64,000 nucleotides of DNA from Hyperoplus lanceolatus (GCA_026929865.2 CM049404.1:9063501-9127500), one strand, 5' to 3'. Counted from the stretch's first letter, positions 1-12,233 are shown. A program made the numbers and translations. Notes: generated by a model not told the origin, from the letters alone.

Positions 1-836
1 CTAATTGAAAAGATATCAAATTCCCTGGACCAAAAGAATTATGCAGCCGGTGTTTTTATTGATCTCAAAAAAGCATTTGATACCATAAATCATGACAGAA
101 AAATCAATAAATTAGAACGGTATGGTATCAGGGGGGTTGTATTAAACTGGCGGAGGAGCTATTTACAGAACAGGCAACAGTTTGTAAAGATGGGTGAACA
201 TATGTCATCTTGTTTGGACATTGCCTGTGGGGTCCCCCAGGGGTCAGTATTAGGGTCAATTCTTTTTATTCTCTACATTAATGATATATGCAAAACATCA
301 AAGATTTTACAATTTGTGTTATTTGCAGACGACACTAATATTTTTTTGATATATACTGATTGTATAGATATGTATGTAGATATGGATATATTGATTGTTT
401 ATAATTATAAATATAGATATATGCATTGTATAAATATATAAAATATAAATTTTTTATAAGTATATTAAGTTGTATGTATGTATGTATAGTTCGTAAATGG
501 CAAATATAGTATCGCCAATTGTACAGAAGAATATATGGATTAAGAGAAGCGAATATAATAAATATTTTAATTTTTTTAATTTAATAAATATTTTTATTTT
601 CTATTTTTTTACTATGGAAAAGGGGAAAGATTGAATAAGTGTATACTTCTTCCTGCTCCTTTTCAGGCATATCTCAGCAATACAGATAATTTGTTTTCTT
701 TTATTTATTTATTTTTTATTTTTTTTGTGAAAACATAATTTTTGTTTATTGTATTTCCATGCTTTTCATTTTGTTTTGTATCACTGATATGTCTGAAATA
801 AATCAAATCAAATCAAATCAAATCAAATCAATCAAG
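1..836 (+). mobile_element. LINE fragment (CR1/L2/Jockey-type reverse transcriptase), cut by window edge
   Basis: Bases 1-360 read in one open frame as the middle of a non-LTR reverse transcriptase. The palm motif FIDLKKAFDTINH, the GVPQGSVLG motif and the catalytic FADDTN box are all present. After about 360 the coding similarity stops abruptly and AT-rich sequence follows, so the rest of the ORF is deleted or replaced. The fragment appears to end at about 836 after a short AAATC repeat array (about 798-830), which is a typical LINE 3' tail. The 5' part lies outside the window. The clade is judged from motif style only, so the exact family is uncertain. Confidence 0.75.
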
Positions 837-1375
837 CAGAAATTGTTGAGAAAGGTGACCCTTATTGTTCTTCCATTACTCCACTAGTGATACCGTTTAG
901 GTCTGTGTCCTCAATGAGAGTGCAAGTAGACTTCAACCATGAGTAGGGCTTCCCCTTCAGTTAATCCCTCCTTTTTAGTCATAGAGCAGTCCAGATATAG
1001 AGATAATCACCTCTATCTCTTGACACAGATCTGTGTAATAATAGCTCTTCTTACTGTTCTGAGCCTGGGTTAGCCTGGGTTAGCTAAGGAGTTGTAGTGG
1101 TTGGTAGAGACATGTCCAGAAAGAGAATCTCGACCTTTTGACCAATGTGATTCCTTCGCACTCTGCTGCTGAGCGGTTTGGCTGTGATGTAATGGGGTGA
1201 CCACCAGTTTACACAATGTTTGTAGACATTAGCGCACAAAGACAACAGCTTTGTAATAAACTTGACACCTCATTCAGTCCGTGCACCTGTACTTGTGAAG
1301 GAGAAAATAACTTGAAGAGCAGCCAACCCCAACCCTAACTACGACACCAACACTTACTACAACCCCAACCCTAAC

Positions 1376-1413
1376 TAAAACCCAAACCCAAACCCAAACC
1401 CAAACCCCAACCC
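1376..1413. repeat. AACCCA simple repeat (telomere-like)
   Basis: Five to six tandem units close to AACCCA lie inside a longer stretch (about 1325-1437) of degenerate CCCTAAC/CCCAACC units. It resembles a degenerate interstitial telomere-type repeat but is only about 0.1 kb long. Confidence 0.6.
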
Positions 1414-1472
1414 CGAATACAACCCCAACCTCAACCTCATGTCATTTCGTACTGGAATAGACAATTTAACAG

Positions 1473-1717
1473 TTAAAGCTGGGGTGGAGGATTTGGGGAG
1501 AAAATGGCAGTTGGGATAGAGATTCAAATTCCACTTGTTCTCTTTGTTCCCTCCCCTATGGCCCCTCTCTGACACGCTCTACACCAACAAAGCGCCATAG
1601 TGAATGGACAGTCCAAACAGCCAATAAGAAGAGAGAATCGGAGCCTCACTCTGATTGGTCAAAGTGTACAGCTCATGTTAACGTTGACCAATCAGAAATC
1701 ATATACCCCAGCTTTAA
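1473..1717. mobile_element. TTAA-flanked MITE
   Basis: The ends are inverted copies: TTAAAGCTGGGGT at 1473 and ACCCCAGCTTTAA ending at 1717. The outermost TTAA matches the target duplication used by piggyBac and Kolobok elements. The 245-bp body has no coding capacity, which marks a non-autonomous DNA element. The superfamily is inferred only from the TTAA. Confidence 0.6.
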
Positions 1718-1978
1718 CAGTAAACTTAATATTTTTCACGACTATCGCAGACAGATGTTGTTTTAAAAGTTATTTCTACAAAACTAACAACTTACGACAA
1801 CATGTCTCTTTCATTAATGCTTGTTCCATTTCATATTTGTATTGATCTTCAGTTGCAATTTTTCATGTATGTACTATAGCTTGGTAGATAGCTAACAATG
1901 ATGTAAAAGGACACCCTATTTTAATGACTGAACAAATCACTGATGAAGGCAATACAATGAAACAGATTGTAGGTTTAC

Positions 1979-2199
1979 CTGAAAGCTGGCTTGCCATCCT
2001 GCGCAGGGTGAGAGTTGGAGCTTTTCTGCCAAGGGTCCTGGCTGACGAGGATGATGGCCGTCCCCTTTTCCCCAGCGGGTTCTTGATGGTGAAGTTGTCG
2101 ACGTACTTCTCCAGAGGGTCATCCAGAGAGTCCACCAGGCCGTCCTCCCACAGCTTGTAGAGCATCAGTGTGGGGAAGATCTTGGAGAGGCTCGCAATT
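1979..2199 (-). CDS. lactbl1: lactbl1 exon with catalytic SxxK motif
   Basis: A 221-nt exon. The codon split at the junction gives R, followed by IASLSKIFPTLMLYKLWEDG. S-L-S-K is the catalytic SxxK tetrad, followed by the conserved helix and DDPLEKYVDNF. It ends at a GTAAAC donor, and the next exon is not visible in the window. Confidence 0.85.
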
Positions 2200-4660
2200 C
2201 TGCAATCAGAGCGATTAAAGTGAGTGCAACACTTGCTTATCCCAACTGATTAAATGAATGTATCCTGCTTTAATAATACATAGTATTGCTGCTGCTGATG
2301 ATTTAAGCACTTTCAGAGATTTAAGCACTTCATTTAGTGAGTGGTTCAGTCTCATTGATCAGTATGTATACCTAATACAATGAAGGGTCTAATCCTAACC
2401 CGTAACCCTAATTCGATCCCTAAACCTCAGTAGGCAATATCCAATAGAAGAATAAGACCGCAGGGTACATCATGTATTGTATGGTAATGATAACTGTTCA
2501 GATACTGTTCAGCTGGTAATATTATGATCTAGCTGAGCAGCTTTCAGGACCGATAACATTGAGTATTTGCCATTTAGACAAATCACCATTCCCCCTGTTG
2601 TCATTTCTGGGTCATATTTTGCTTAGCTCTCGTACGTACCTTTTCTACTCGCTGCATGAATGTAAATCTCACCTGTACACTGTGAACTCATTGGGTGCAG
2701 ATGAGGAAGAGTCGCTTGTGTTTTTCTTGCCAAAGTTTCCATTCCACAGGATAGAGTCATTTAGAACCACAATGGCCGATATGGCTGGCAGCTTGGTGGT
2801 GTCAACGCTCGACTTCAGGAGGTCATCTATCTGTTGAGAGAAACTTCAGTGAGACCACGCTATCTACAATTTTTTTTAAATGAATCTGAAACAATTAGTG
2901 CAAAGAGAGATTTACTTTTTCTAAGGCCGCCCTCAGCAATGGGATGGGATGTTTGAGGGGCGCAGGCTCAGGGAAGCGAGGGCACATCTCATCGACTTTC
3001 ACCTTTTGTACAACCACTTCTGTGGAAAAGGAGACTTGTAAAGACTTAATACATACACAAATTATCTTTCTGTCAAGGTAGGCAGCTCGTGGCGATAGCT
3101 TTTTGAATTTGTTGTAGTATGGCATGTTAGAAAATGACCACCTGTGTCTTACGCAAAACACTTTGTTGTCAAGCCTAAAGTCAGAATAGTAGATCTGAAT
3201 AAAATACCACGGTGCATCCACATAAACCAGGACCAGAACCTATTTAGCCGAGCTGAGTTAAAATAATGAAAGCAGGGGGAAGTGCTAGCCTAGTTCAGAC
3301 AAAGGTGAAGACATAAACCTTCGTACAACTCAAACAGAGTCTATCATAAAGGTGCTGTCATTTTTGTGTTTGTCACAGTAAGACAAAACAAAATGTCGCC
3401 TTTTAGGAGCAGTTAACATTGGGTCCCGATTCCTGTTCTTGACAAAGCTCATGTTTCTGTGCTGTAGTTTATAGATCTTTGGAGTTGGTGAAGTGTGTAT
3501 TATGTCACTTCTTGTGTGGGCGATGGTTCATACAGTCCATCCTTTTCCTATTGATTTACTTGAGAAGCTAACAAAAAAAATTAATGCGTAGGCGGCCTAA
3601 ATGAAATTTAGTTTTATCAATATATAACAATATTGGAAACTTTTCACAAAAAAGAGCATTGGCTGCATACTTTGTTGCATTCAGGATTTGATGGATAATA
3701 TGTTTGATAGGTGTCTTGACGTATGTTATACATGTTTTTATTGTGTGAATAAATCTTTCATGTGTATCTTGATAGTCTTGCTAATGTGAGGACATTGTTG
3801 TTTGGTTACCCATCCTTCATAGTTCATAATTTATTCCACTGTAAATGTTGTCCACATTTGTTGCCCCCCCCCCCCCACATGCAATGTATGGCTTGAGTCA
3901 GTTTTAGTACACTTAGGGTAAGTACAAATACTGTATATATTACAACTAGAGTGATAAAAACATCATCTATAGTACAAGTGGATATTAAGGATTTGTTTGT
4001 TATCACAAGAATCACGCATTAAAACATTTGCCAAAAAACACTCATACTGTGCAGTTTGTTAAGTGCTGTAAAGATGTCAGCCTGTTTTTAATTTTCCCAG
4101 GGGTACAAGCTTATAAACCTGAGCTGTTTTTATTATGTGACTTATTGATTCCCTCAGGCTCAGTGTGTTTTCACTCAGACAGACAGCGCACCGCGAACGC
4201 TGCACTGTCCCTGAGCTAAATTCAGATTTATGTCAAACACAAAGCATGATGAGCAACCGAAGGCAGTGACTGTTGTCATTTCATCCAGGGACATCCAGCA
4301 CTCAGCTCCAACCCCCCTCTTACTGTCTCTCAGCAGGAGTTAAAGTCTGCTTTAACGCTGCTGCTAATCCCTGCCGCCACTATTTCCCAGCTTTGTGTAA
4401 TCCTGCCGCAGGTCCTGCAAACAGGCAATTACACCTAAGAGGCTAAGGTCCAAATGTAGTACAAGACCCTAAAAATCCTACTTTACGTTTTGAAAAAAGT
4501 ATACTTGTGGGTGTTCTGAAGGTGTATCTCTGTTTTGGTTTGGTAAAACTTTACCTTCCTTCAGCTTTGGCATCCTGTACTGCCATATGAAGCAGAACGT
4601 CATGACCACGGAGAGCAGAAAGAAGACAACCATTCCTAGATTGGTCCATTTCATCTTCAT
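1979..4660 (-). CDS. lactbl1: LACTBL1-like serine beta-lactamase-like protein, 5' part of gene
   Basis: Four minus-strand exons join in frame: 4660-4555, 3019-2916, 2830-2673 and 2199-1979, all with GT-AG introns. The product begins with a short basic stretch and one hydrophobic segment (about residues 7-27), predicting a type II membrane anchor, followed by a linker and the start of a class C beta-lactamase/penicillin-binding fold. Exon 4 carries RIASLSKIFP, containing the SxxK catalytic serine-lysine motif of this superfamily. The remaining active-site motifs would lie on later exons, which are not found in bases 1-1978 and presumably lie off the left edge. LACTBL1 is the immediate neighbour of EPHB2 in human, which supports the name. 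The ATG at 4660 is the first in frame; the frame also continues upstream to a possible acceptor (exon from 4696), so a further 5' exon is possible. The physiological substrate of this family is not established. Confidence 0.85.
2673..2830 (-). CDS. lactbl1: lactbl1 exon, N-terminal strand of beta-lactamase fold
   Basis: A 158-nt exon reading IDDLLKSSVDTTKLPAISA followed by VVLNDSILWNGNFGKKN. This is the usual 'private use, promotes itself' opening of the serine beta-lactamase fold. The acceptor is TCTCAACAG and the donor GTGAGA. Confidence 0.85.
2916..3019 (-). CDS. lactbl1: lactbl1 exon, linker before catalytic fold
   Basis: A 104-nt exon encoding VDEMCPRFPEPAPLKHPIP and the run to ALEK. 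The acceptor TTCCACAG and donor GTAAAT are both good, and the exon joins the previous exon in phase 1 and the next in phase 0. Confidence 0.8.
4555..4660 (-). CDS. lactbl1: lactbl1 exon with membrane anchor
   Basis: Encodes a basic start (MKMKWTN) and a hydrophobic run (LGMVVFFLLSVVMTFCFIW) that would anchor the protein in the membrane. The donor GTAAAG follows the codons for MPKLKE. A polypyrimidine tract and AG end at 4697 with the frame open, so this may be a second exon. Confidence 0.75.
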
Positions 4661-4696
4661 CTTGCTCACTGGTTGTAATGGGCCAGCAGATGCAGT

Positions 4697-6171
4697 CTAG
4701 AAAACAAGTGCATGTTTTTTTAAAACGACTAAAGATTCAGTGTGGCTGATTCTTAAGGGACATACCTAAATGGAACATCATTATACCTTGTTCTTTGAAA
4801 AATGTTACCCCCTGTTGGCACGTCAAACCTTTGTTTGGCCAGAAATGGTAACACAATAGTAAACAACTACAAGTAAACAACTTCCACACACATCAACTGA
4901 AGGACAGATCATTTGTCTTACCAAAGGAGATGAAAAAAGCCTCAGATGTGTTTCTTTATCTTGGTATCATTCTTCATCTCCAGACAGAAATATAAATCCT
5001 AATCCTTATGTCTTGCGAGGGGTCACGATGGAGAAGCAAGCAATCAAGCAAGACTGCTTGAACTCAGCTCCACTGCTCCTGAGCATTCAGGCCACTACCT
5101 ACTGTACATGTTCTTAATCCCGACTGTGATGCCTGCTGGCTTGGGATGGACGGCTGTTTCTATTCCCACTCCGCTGTGACATCATAATCTGCTGGGAGAT
5201 TCAGAGCCCAGCAGAGCCAAATGTAAGGAGGGCTAGTAGAATGGAACCCAGCAGCTATGAGCACTCATCCCCAGCAATCAAATCATCTCACATCCTCGCC
5301 GGGGTTAATTCCACAAAAGGAATGCTTATCCACTGCCGGATGCTCTTCATCACCATAACAGAGCGTACTATGGGTTAAGCATCATGTGCAACTGAATGAA
5401 GATTTACTGGATTTGAATGAGTGCAGGTCTGATGGCAGGGAATAAAGGCGCTATAGAGCCAGGGTGGGTACTGCAAGGGAACCATTGCTCAAAAGCAACA
5501 CTTCCAATAGATTGAGAATAGTTTAGGTTTTCCTCTGTATTTGGCAATGACCATCCTGGTGTAAATCAGGTTCCCTCCATCCATTGTACCAGTCTGGCCT
5601 AGAGTGCCCCTCAATCCTACTGCAGGTCCTTCTCTCCATCCTCCACCTTAACCACCCATAACATAAATGTAAAAAATCCTTATGAAATAACTGGTCAATA
5701 ATGTAACAAAATGCTAAGCGCATAACGTTTTTGTGCATAATGTAACAGGTACATGTTCAAACCAGTTACCCCCCACCCCCATCCTTGAACTGATGCAGAC
5801 GCACACACACAACCACACACACTCTTTGTGCTTTGAGTGCTTTTATGGCATAGTACATTCGAAAATGAAGCAGTTACGCATTTAATACGTAAATTATTGA
5901 CTGACTCTATAATAAGCTAAGCTTTTAGGATAAAACTATTTTATCAAGCAAATTGTAATACGTTGTTACATTATAGGCGAAAAGTTGTTATGTTATACAC
6001 TCAGCATTTTGTTTAAAGTTACAACATTATTAGTTTTAATAAACAATGTATTACACTAGGGGTCATTGTTACATTATCAGCTCTTACAAGGCTCTTGAAA
6101 ACTTCATGTTGTAAGAGTTCAGAGTCAGCTCCTATGTGAGTGGTCTAAATTCTCTTTGCATTACATGGTTA
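4697..6171. other. lactbl1 upstream flank, no gene seen
   Basis: Single-copy-looking sequence between the first recognised lactbl1 exon and the repeat cluster. No coding exon or recognised repeat was found. It may contain the lactbl1 promoter or an upstream non-coding exon, but no core promoter motif is convincing. Confidence 0.4.
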
Positions 6172-6179
6172 CATGTCAT

Positions 6180-6886
6180 CAGGGCCGACGAATCAATTTT
6201 TTTTTTTTTTTTGTTTTTGTTTTTTTAACAAGTTAAATGTGGGGCCCCGATCTTCGAAGGCCCTGAACAATGCCATTCCAAAAAAAGAAATAATTGACTG
6301 GCTTTTTTCTCCCCTGAACCTTGCAAGGAGATCAGGGGCCTGCGCATGACTAAGGCATGTGTGCGGGAGAATAAGCAGGAGCAAGCCGACAATTAATTAA
6401 ACTGATGGCGAAAATAAACGCAGCGATGTTTCTATGGGGATATTTAGCTGTACAGAAATAAGTGCTGGCAAAGCTAGAACAGTTTAAGACTCTACATCAC
6501 TGTGGCAACACAACCTATCTATCAGCTCAGACAGCGCAGAGAAAAGTCTGATGAATGCATGAGAGTGATGGCCATGCACAACTGTAAGGTCAGTGTGTGT
6601 TTTATTTTCGTATTCAAATAAACAGTTGTTTATTTTTATAGTGCGCATTGGCATCTTTGAGCAAAATACCCCCAACATTTTTGCCTCCTGTGACACTGGC
6701 CAGTGACCACCTTCATTAAGACATTTTCTGGGAGAAACACTGCTAAAAGTAATGATTTGGTCATTCATCAAATTAAATATGGTGGAGTTGTCTGGCTCAG
6801 AGAGCCGTGTGTATTGTAAGACCGCCTTTCAGGGGGCCCATCAGGAGTTTTTGTATAGGGGCCCAGAATTTGGTGCTACGCCCCTG
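6180..6886. mobile_element. Non-autonomous hAT-type DNA transposon
   Basis: The element starts CAGGGCCGACG and ends GCTACGCCCCTG. It is flanked by a perfect 8-bp target duplication, CATGTCAT, at 6172-6179 and 6887-6894. An 8-bp duplication and CAGGG ends are diagnostic of the hAT superfamily. The 707-bp body has a long T tract near its left end and no transposase domain I can recognise. Confidence 0.8.
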
Positions 6887-6913
6887 CATGTCATATACGT
6901 ATCCCAGCTTCTG

Positions 6914-7542
6914 TTAAGGCCAGGACACACCAATCCGACCACCCGAAAATCGCGACTGCCGATCCAGGGAGCTCCAGTCTTCCCGTTGTGGCCGAAAAAC
7001 TGCAAAGAACACACCAAACTGACTGCTGACTTTCCATACGCTCTGCGCTTGCGCGGGACGTAATGTCTCCATAACAGCAGGCGGCGCTAATCTGTATTGT
7101 GGCCTGAAAAAATACGGAAGCCGGAAATGATGGGACCGCTCTCTAGACCATACACATAGATATAAATACATATTTATATTTATGGACCATAAAGAGCACA
7201 ATTTTTAGCAGAGAGTGTCGAGCATGGTGTCGAGCAGTCAACAAGGGTTGATGCATGTGAGTACTCGCTGAACGAAACAAACAAACACATTAAAACGATG
7301 GCTAACTGTTGTTAGCTGTTTGTGCTACCCGCCTCATTTCCGGGCTTCACTGATTCGCTAGCCTTCCACAAATCAAATTGCTCCAACTGAAAGACTCTCC
7401 GCCGCCATGTTCAATCGACTCAAAAGAAGTCCGACGACATCTACTACGACCGATTTCACGGCACACACCAAACAGATTCGTGTCCCCGACCCCTCCTGAC
7501 TCTATGGTGGCGATTATCGGGCCGGTGTGTCCTGGCCTTTAA
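6914..7542. mobile_element. TTAA-type MITE (GGCCAGGACACACC ends)
   Basis: The terminal inverted repeats are GGCCAGGACACACC (from 6918) and GGTGTGTCCTGGCC (to about 7537), bounded by TTAA on the left and TTTAA on the right. The interior is GC-richer than its surroundings and non-coding. The TTAA suggests piggyBac or Kolobok mobilisation. It sits only 20 bp right of the hAT element's target duplication. Confidence 0.75.
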
Positions 7543-9014
7543 TTGTTGCCTCCAAGTGATGAATTTGTGTGCAGCTACTTCCCCCTCCACTAGAGGGAGC
7601 TGGAGACTAAAGATAAATATTTCTTACTTTATTGATGCCAAGTAAAACATTCACCTACACTACAGACACTTTTTTTTTAAAGTCATGGACAACACAGGCA
7701 TAACCCCTCACCTCAAACAGGATATCTTTACAGAAGCAAGCAATGGCCATGCTCACAATGACTTTTTAATGTTGTTATCTCTTGATAACAAGTGAATTAT
7801 CTGATCTCCCAAAAAACTCTTGATTCCTTCTGATGAAAGAGAGAAATAGAAGGTTGTTTCCCACTTATTGTTTATATAATTAATCACAAGATAGTGGCAT
7901 TAAAAATAATTGCAAGCATGACCGTTAGTTAGCTCAACATTGATAATTGTTTATAAAATCTTGGTTTAAAAAAAGGGTTCATCATTAGTCATTTCTAGAA
8001 ACAAAAAGGTGACCCCCCACAACTGCTTCGTAAGCAACTCATGTCAAATCATATAGGATGTGTTTCTTTGATATGATTGTTGAACAATCTTAATGTTACT
8101 CACTGATTTCTGAGCTCTTAAACAAATGATACGTTGTCCTATTTTTATTTTATCCCAATACCGCTCCCTGGCTTTTCTAATACATTATGTGACATCAATC
8201 CATCAATGACTGTAACAACAAAATGTATGTTTAATCTATGTTGTCGAAAAACCTCTACAGCGTTCTGTCCTATTGTTATTACAGTCACATGAACTAACCA
8301 CAGACTCTCTGACCTCTTCTGTGAGACTGTGACGTTTACTCCACAAGGCTCTAAGGCTTATGGGAAATGATGTTTGTTAAAGGCCAGTCCCAATACCCAA
8401 TGTTGCCTTAATCAATTCAATATTACTGCCCCACATGACATTAAATTCAACTTTTTTGAGACTATTGGTTCAAATCAATCACTACCAGATCTGTATAGGC
8501 CTGGTAACAGACTTTGGTCATTCTACCTTGTGGTACTGCAGACCACCTGTGTGATGGAACTGAACACAGGGGATGTGGACTCAGGAGCAGGACAAAAGGC
8601 AGTTGGAATCAATCATTCGTTCACTTGGTAAGAGTCCAAATTGGTCAAAGTCGGGCATACTACACGGGCAATGTGGCAGGCAGGTCAACAAGATGTAGGC
8701 AAGACACAGGAATAAGGAATAGAAGGCTAAGATTGGGTGGGACATCAGAAGACATTCGAACAAAGTAACGTAAATTATTATTAGAAGATCTGGAAAGATG
8801 GCTGGTATATATTTGCAGGGTTGATAATGAGGAGTGAGTGAGGGGATCAGGTGACAGATAACAGGCCATGCACCTGTTACCATTAATCTACTGGTGGTCC
8901 ATGTTTGTGCTGAAGATAAACAATATTGTGAATTTACTGGAAACCAGTTCATCTCTTTAACCCTCTGTATGGGCCTTAACCCAAGGTATGGGCCTTTCTT
9001 TTTTTAAATCTGTA
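7543..9014. other. Intergenic sequence, no gene recognised
   Basis: No exon was identified. About 8600-8950 has the look of old repeat sequence and shows an open minus-strand frame of about 120 codons with no recognised domain. I do not call it a gene. Confidence 0.35.
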
Positions 9015-9960
9015 TCAATGTACCACCCGCCCGCCTGGTCACCATGGGGTCCAGGACCTTCAGCCGATCTGCCCCCCACCTCTGGAACGCCCTCCCACCT
9101 GACATCCGTAACTCTGACACTCTCTCCACTTTTAACCCATTGATGACTATGGCAATCTAGGATGCATGTCCTTAATGCCTGAGGGTTTTCTGAAAAAATA
9201 GTACGAATTGTCAAGTCTACCAAAACCTTAATATCTAAGCCTGTGTAGCACATAGAAACATGAAATAAAATACATTTAAAAGTTAAGGTTCACAGGTTTT
9301 ATTTAAACATGCTCCCTTAGCGCTTACAAACCAATAAATATTTCTTAAAATCGTCAAAAAGAGATGAATTAGAAAATTATTAAATATTGTTAATAAATAG
9401 ATGCAATGTGTTTTGTGATTTTCGTCAGTAGTCTATAGTAGACCTTGATTCTGCGCACCAAACGCCACTAACTGTTCTGTCGCCGACATAACCGGCGTAT
9501 TTTTTTTATTATTTTGTTTTATTTTTTTATTTTTTATTTTTTTGATTGACGTGATTTTCGGCAAACCACACAACTTTTGGGTGGTCACGTGGTCTTAAAA
9601 AAATCAACAAAACCCACCTCTTGTGTATTTGAACCAATGACAGTGCATTCTATGCTGGGAATGCCATGAAAATTAGATAAAGTAATAATGCTGCGCGACG
9701 CAGCATCAGGCAGGAGAGCCAATGTGGCATCGCGCAGCAGCCGTCATCAATGGGTTAAGTCCCATCTCAGAACACATCCTTTTAAACTGACATATTCCAC
9801 CTAATCATCGACTATTTCCCATTTCACCCCGCTTTTGTAAATTGTTTGAATGTGTCTTGTTCTTGTGTTTTTTGTTATTGTTTATTTAGTTTTTAGCTCT
9901 GCCTGTAAGGTGACCTTGGGTGCTATGAAAGGCGCCCTCAAATAAAATGAATTATTAATG
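9015..9960 (+). mobile_element. L2-type LINE 3' end, interrupted by a MITE
   Basis: The left part (9020-9135) encodes the C-terminus of an L2/CR1-type LINE ORF2, with SAPHLWNALPPDIRNSDTLS. The coding frame resumes at 9759 with SHLRTHPFKLTYS, followed by a 3' UTR containing GGTGCTATGAAAGGCGCC and AATAAA and a short ATTATT tail ending near 9960. Between the two halves lies a separate TTAA element (9136-9754). Removing it and one TTAA copy restores the LINE reading frame exactly. Confidence 0.8.
9136..9754. mobile_element. piggyBac-like MITE nested in the L2 LINE
   Basis: The terminal inverted repeats are CCCATTGATGAC and GTCATCAATGGG, each flanked by TTAA (9132-9135 and 9755-9758). CCC-type ends with a TTAA duplication fit piggyBac. 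The 619-bp interior has no transposase. It is younger than the LINE it interrupts. Confidence 0.8.
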
Positions 9961-10945
9961 TTATTATTAATATACTGCTTGTGTAATTTGTCCTGTGTCA
10001 ATGGTGTACAGGAAGTTGTGTTTGGCGGCACCTCACTTTCCATGCTGCATTTATTTTAAATATGTGTCTATTCCTGGATGAATAAATAGTTTGATATTAT
10101 TCATTGTTTCTAAAGCAATGTTCATGGTTTGGTCCACGCCTGCAGTAGGGAGGGCAAAAGCTTTTCTCCAAACACTGTTATTGTGCTGATTCTGGAGCTG
10201 ATTCTGGATCTTAGATGACTAGGGCAAATTATATCCATATCCTCATAAAAAATATATATATATAAAAAAAAAAGTGAAAGTCACGGGCAAGAAAGCTTTT
10301 TCGACCTTGTTGTCATATACATTATTAATCCGGCGTTTATCCCCACCCTGTCCATTCTGCAGTCCACCGGCGACCACATAAACGCTGCTCTGCTCCGCTC
10401 GCTGGGACTGGAACCCCGACAGTGAGAGCAGCCACAGAAAGGCACCAGCTTTACTGCTCAATGTATGACCCACAAGTCAAGACAGATTAGGTCTGATTGG
10501 ATCGCTGATGGCGCGTCTGACCTACAATCTGCTGCATTCCCATCGCCGTCTCCCTGGGCAAAGGTTTCCATGGGAACAAGCCCATGGCTCCTCTAATCTG
10601 TTGTTTTGCAGCCCTCACTCATCTGAAGGCAGGCTGGATTCCTTTTTGTCAGGCCCATATTCTTCTGCTCTATTTCCTCACTGAGCTCTCTATATCTCTC
10701 TCTCTTGCACTCTCTCTTGCTCTGCTGCCTGTATTACATCCTCTCTCTCCTTCCCTCTTCCTCTCGGTTGTTCGCTCCAGTCTTATGTTATGAAATAGTT
10801 CAGACAGGTCAGCTATAGGAAGCTTTGTTGGCATGACATCAGTGCTGATAAGCCCGAAAAGCTCTGCTTTCTCCTTTCAAATTATTATTAACAATATCAC
10901 CAAATAAACACCATCATATTTTTGTTCTATTTATTGATAATGTTT

Positions 10946-11257
10946 CAGGGGTCACCAACACAGTGCCCACGGGCACCAGGTAGCCCGCAAGGACCATATG
11001 AGGAGCCCGCAGGCCTGTTCTAAAAATGGCATAATAATCTCTATCCCACCTTTTTTAAGTCATTGTTGATAATTATTGTGAGAAATCATTAACATGATCA
11101 GTGTCTTCACATAGATGAGTATCATTAATAATAATATATAACTAAAGGCAAACTGAACAAATTTGTTATTTCAGAAGAATGTATCAAACTGGGTGCCCTT
11201 CGTATGACTCAGTACCCATGAAGTAGCCCTCAGGTTCAAAAAGGTTGGTGACCCCTG
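10946..11257. mobile_element. hAT-like MITE (CAGGGGTCACCAAC ends)
   Basis: It starts CAGGGGTCACCAAC and ends GTTGGTGACCCCTG, a near-perfect terminal inverted repeat of hAT type. The length is 312 bp with no coding capacity. A clear 8-bp target duplication is not visible, so the copy is probably old or its flanks have mutated. Confidence 0.7.
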
Positions 11258-12188
11258 AGTACTTTCTGTATAAGAAATACATAGCGTGATAAGTACTGAG
11301 GGAGGACCTTGTACGTGGTCACCCAAACATTGCAGCCATGCTGTCAATGCATGTCTGGCACCATGGTCTTTGGTGTGCTACTCTGCCAGCCTCCACCCAT
11401 CTGGCATCAAGCTTTTCCTCCAAATGTTGAGCCTGTCCGCAGGGATTCGCTCCCATTCGGACACAAGACCTTGAGTGAGTTCTAACACTGATTATGGGTG
11501 ATAGGGTCTGTTTCAATGTCAGAGCATGTTTCACTTCATACCATAGGTGTTGGAGGGGCCTGGGGTGGCAGCCATGATCTCCCACACCACACTGGGAAAA
11601 TCATGTTTGTTTTTAACCTGTTTTTTTATACACTTTTATACAAACAAGAATGGGTCAAACACAAGCTATTGGAAACTCACCATTGTGTCCTTTTTCACTT
11701 CATTTGAATAGGATACAAGGGTTTGTACACATACTCACATACTTTTTACAACGTAATCTGAACCATTTGTTTTGATCACCTGCAAAGCCTATCAACTTTA
11801 TGACCAAAAGTAGACATTGACACAAAAAAAAACATCTTAGGGTTTGTTGGGCCTTCCTCTTCCTCCTTTTTTCAGTGGGGTTGGCCCTGCTGTTGGCTTC
11901 AACGGAGGAGACAGCCTGGTGTATGGTGTGGCAGCGGCTAAGGCAGACCACTGGTGGTCGATACAGCAGGCCCCTATGACATGGTGCCTTCAGGTAAGCT
12001 CTCCCTTTCCCTCTCAGACCGAAATGTTATTTCTTGAGAAGGACTATAGTGTTTACTGTAAATAGCATATAGTAGGATAGCATTTATAAAGTGTCTGACA
12101 AACTTTTTTATTTATTTATGTATTTATCTTTTAGTAAACTGCACGCGATCAGTCTATTTGGGGCGGAAGAAGAGTCAAATCAGGCCCC

Positions 12189-12189
<1 letters not shown>

Positions 12190-12221
<32 letters not shown>

Positions 12222-12233
12222 GGGGGGGGGGGG
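12190..12233. repeat. GT microsatellite followed by G run
   Basis: About 14 GT units run directly into about 15 Gs, roughly 0.45 kb upstream of the likely ephb2 5' UTR. Confidence 0.9.

Noticed and set aside
8581-8952. Open minus-strand frame of about 123 codons
   Set aside because: No domain, poor coding texture, surrounded by repeats. Treated as chance.
11844-12065. Possible extra exon upstream of ephb2 (LPPFFSGVGPAVGFNGGDS)
   Set aside because: A plausible acceptor and donor flank it, but I recognise no protein family and no neighbouring exon.
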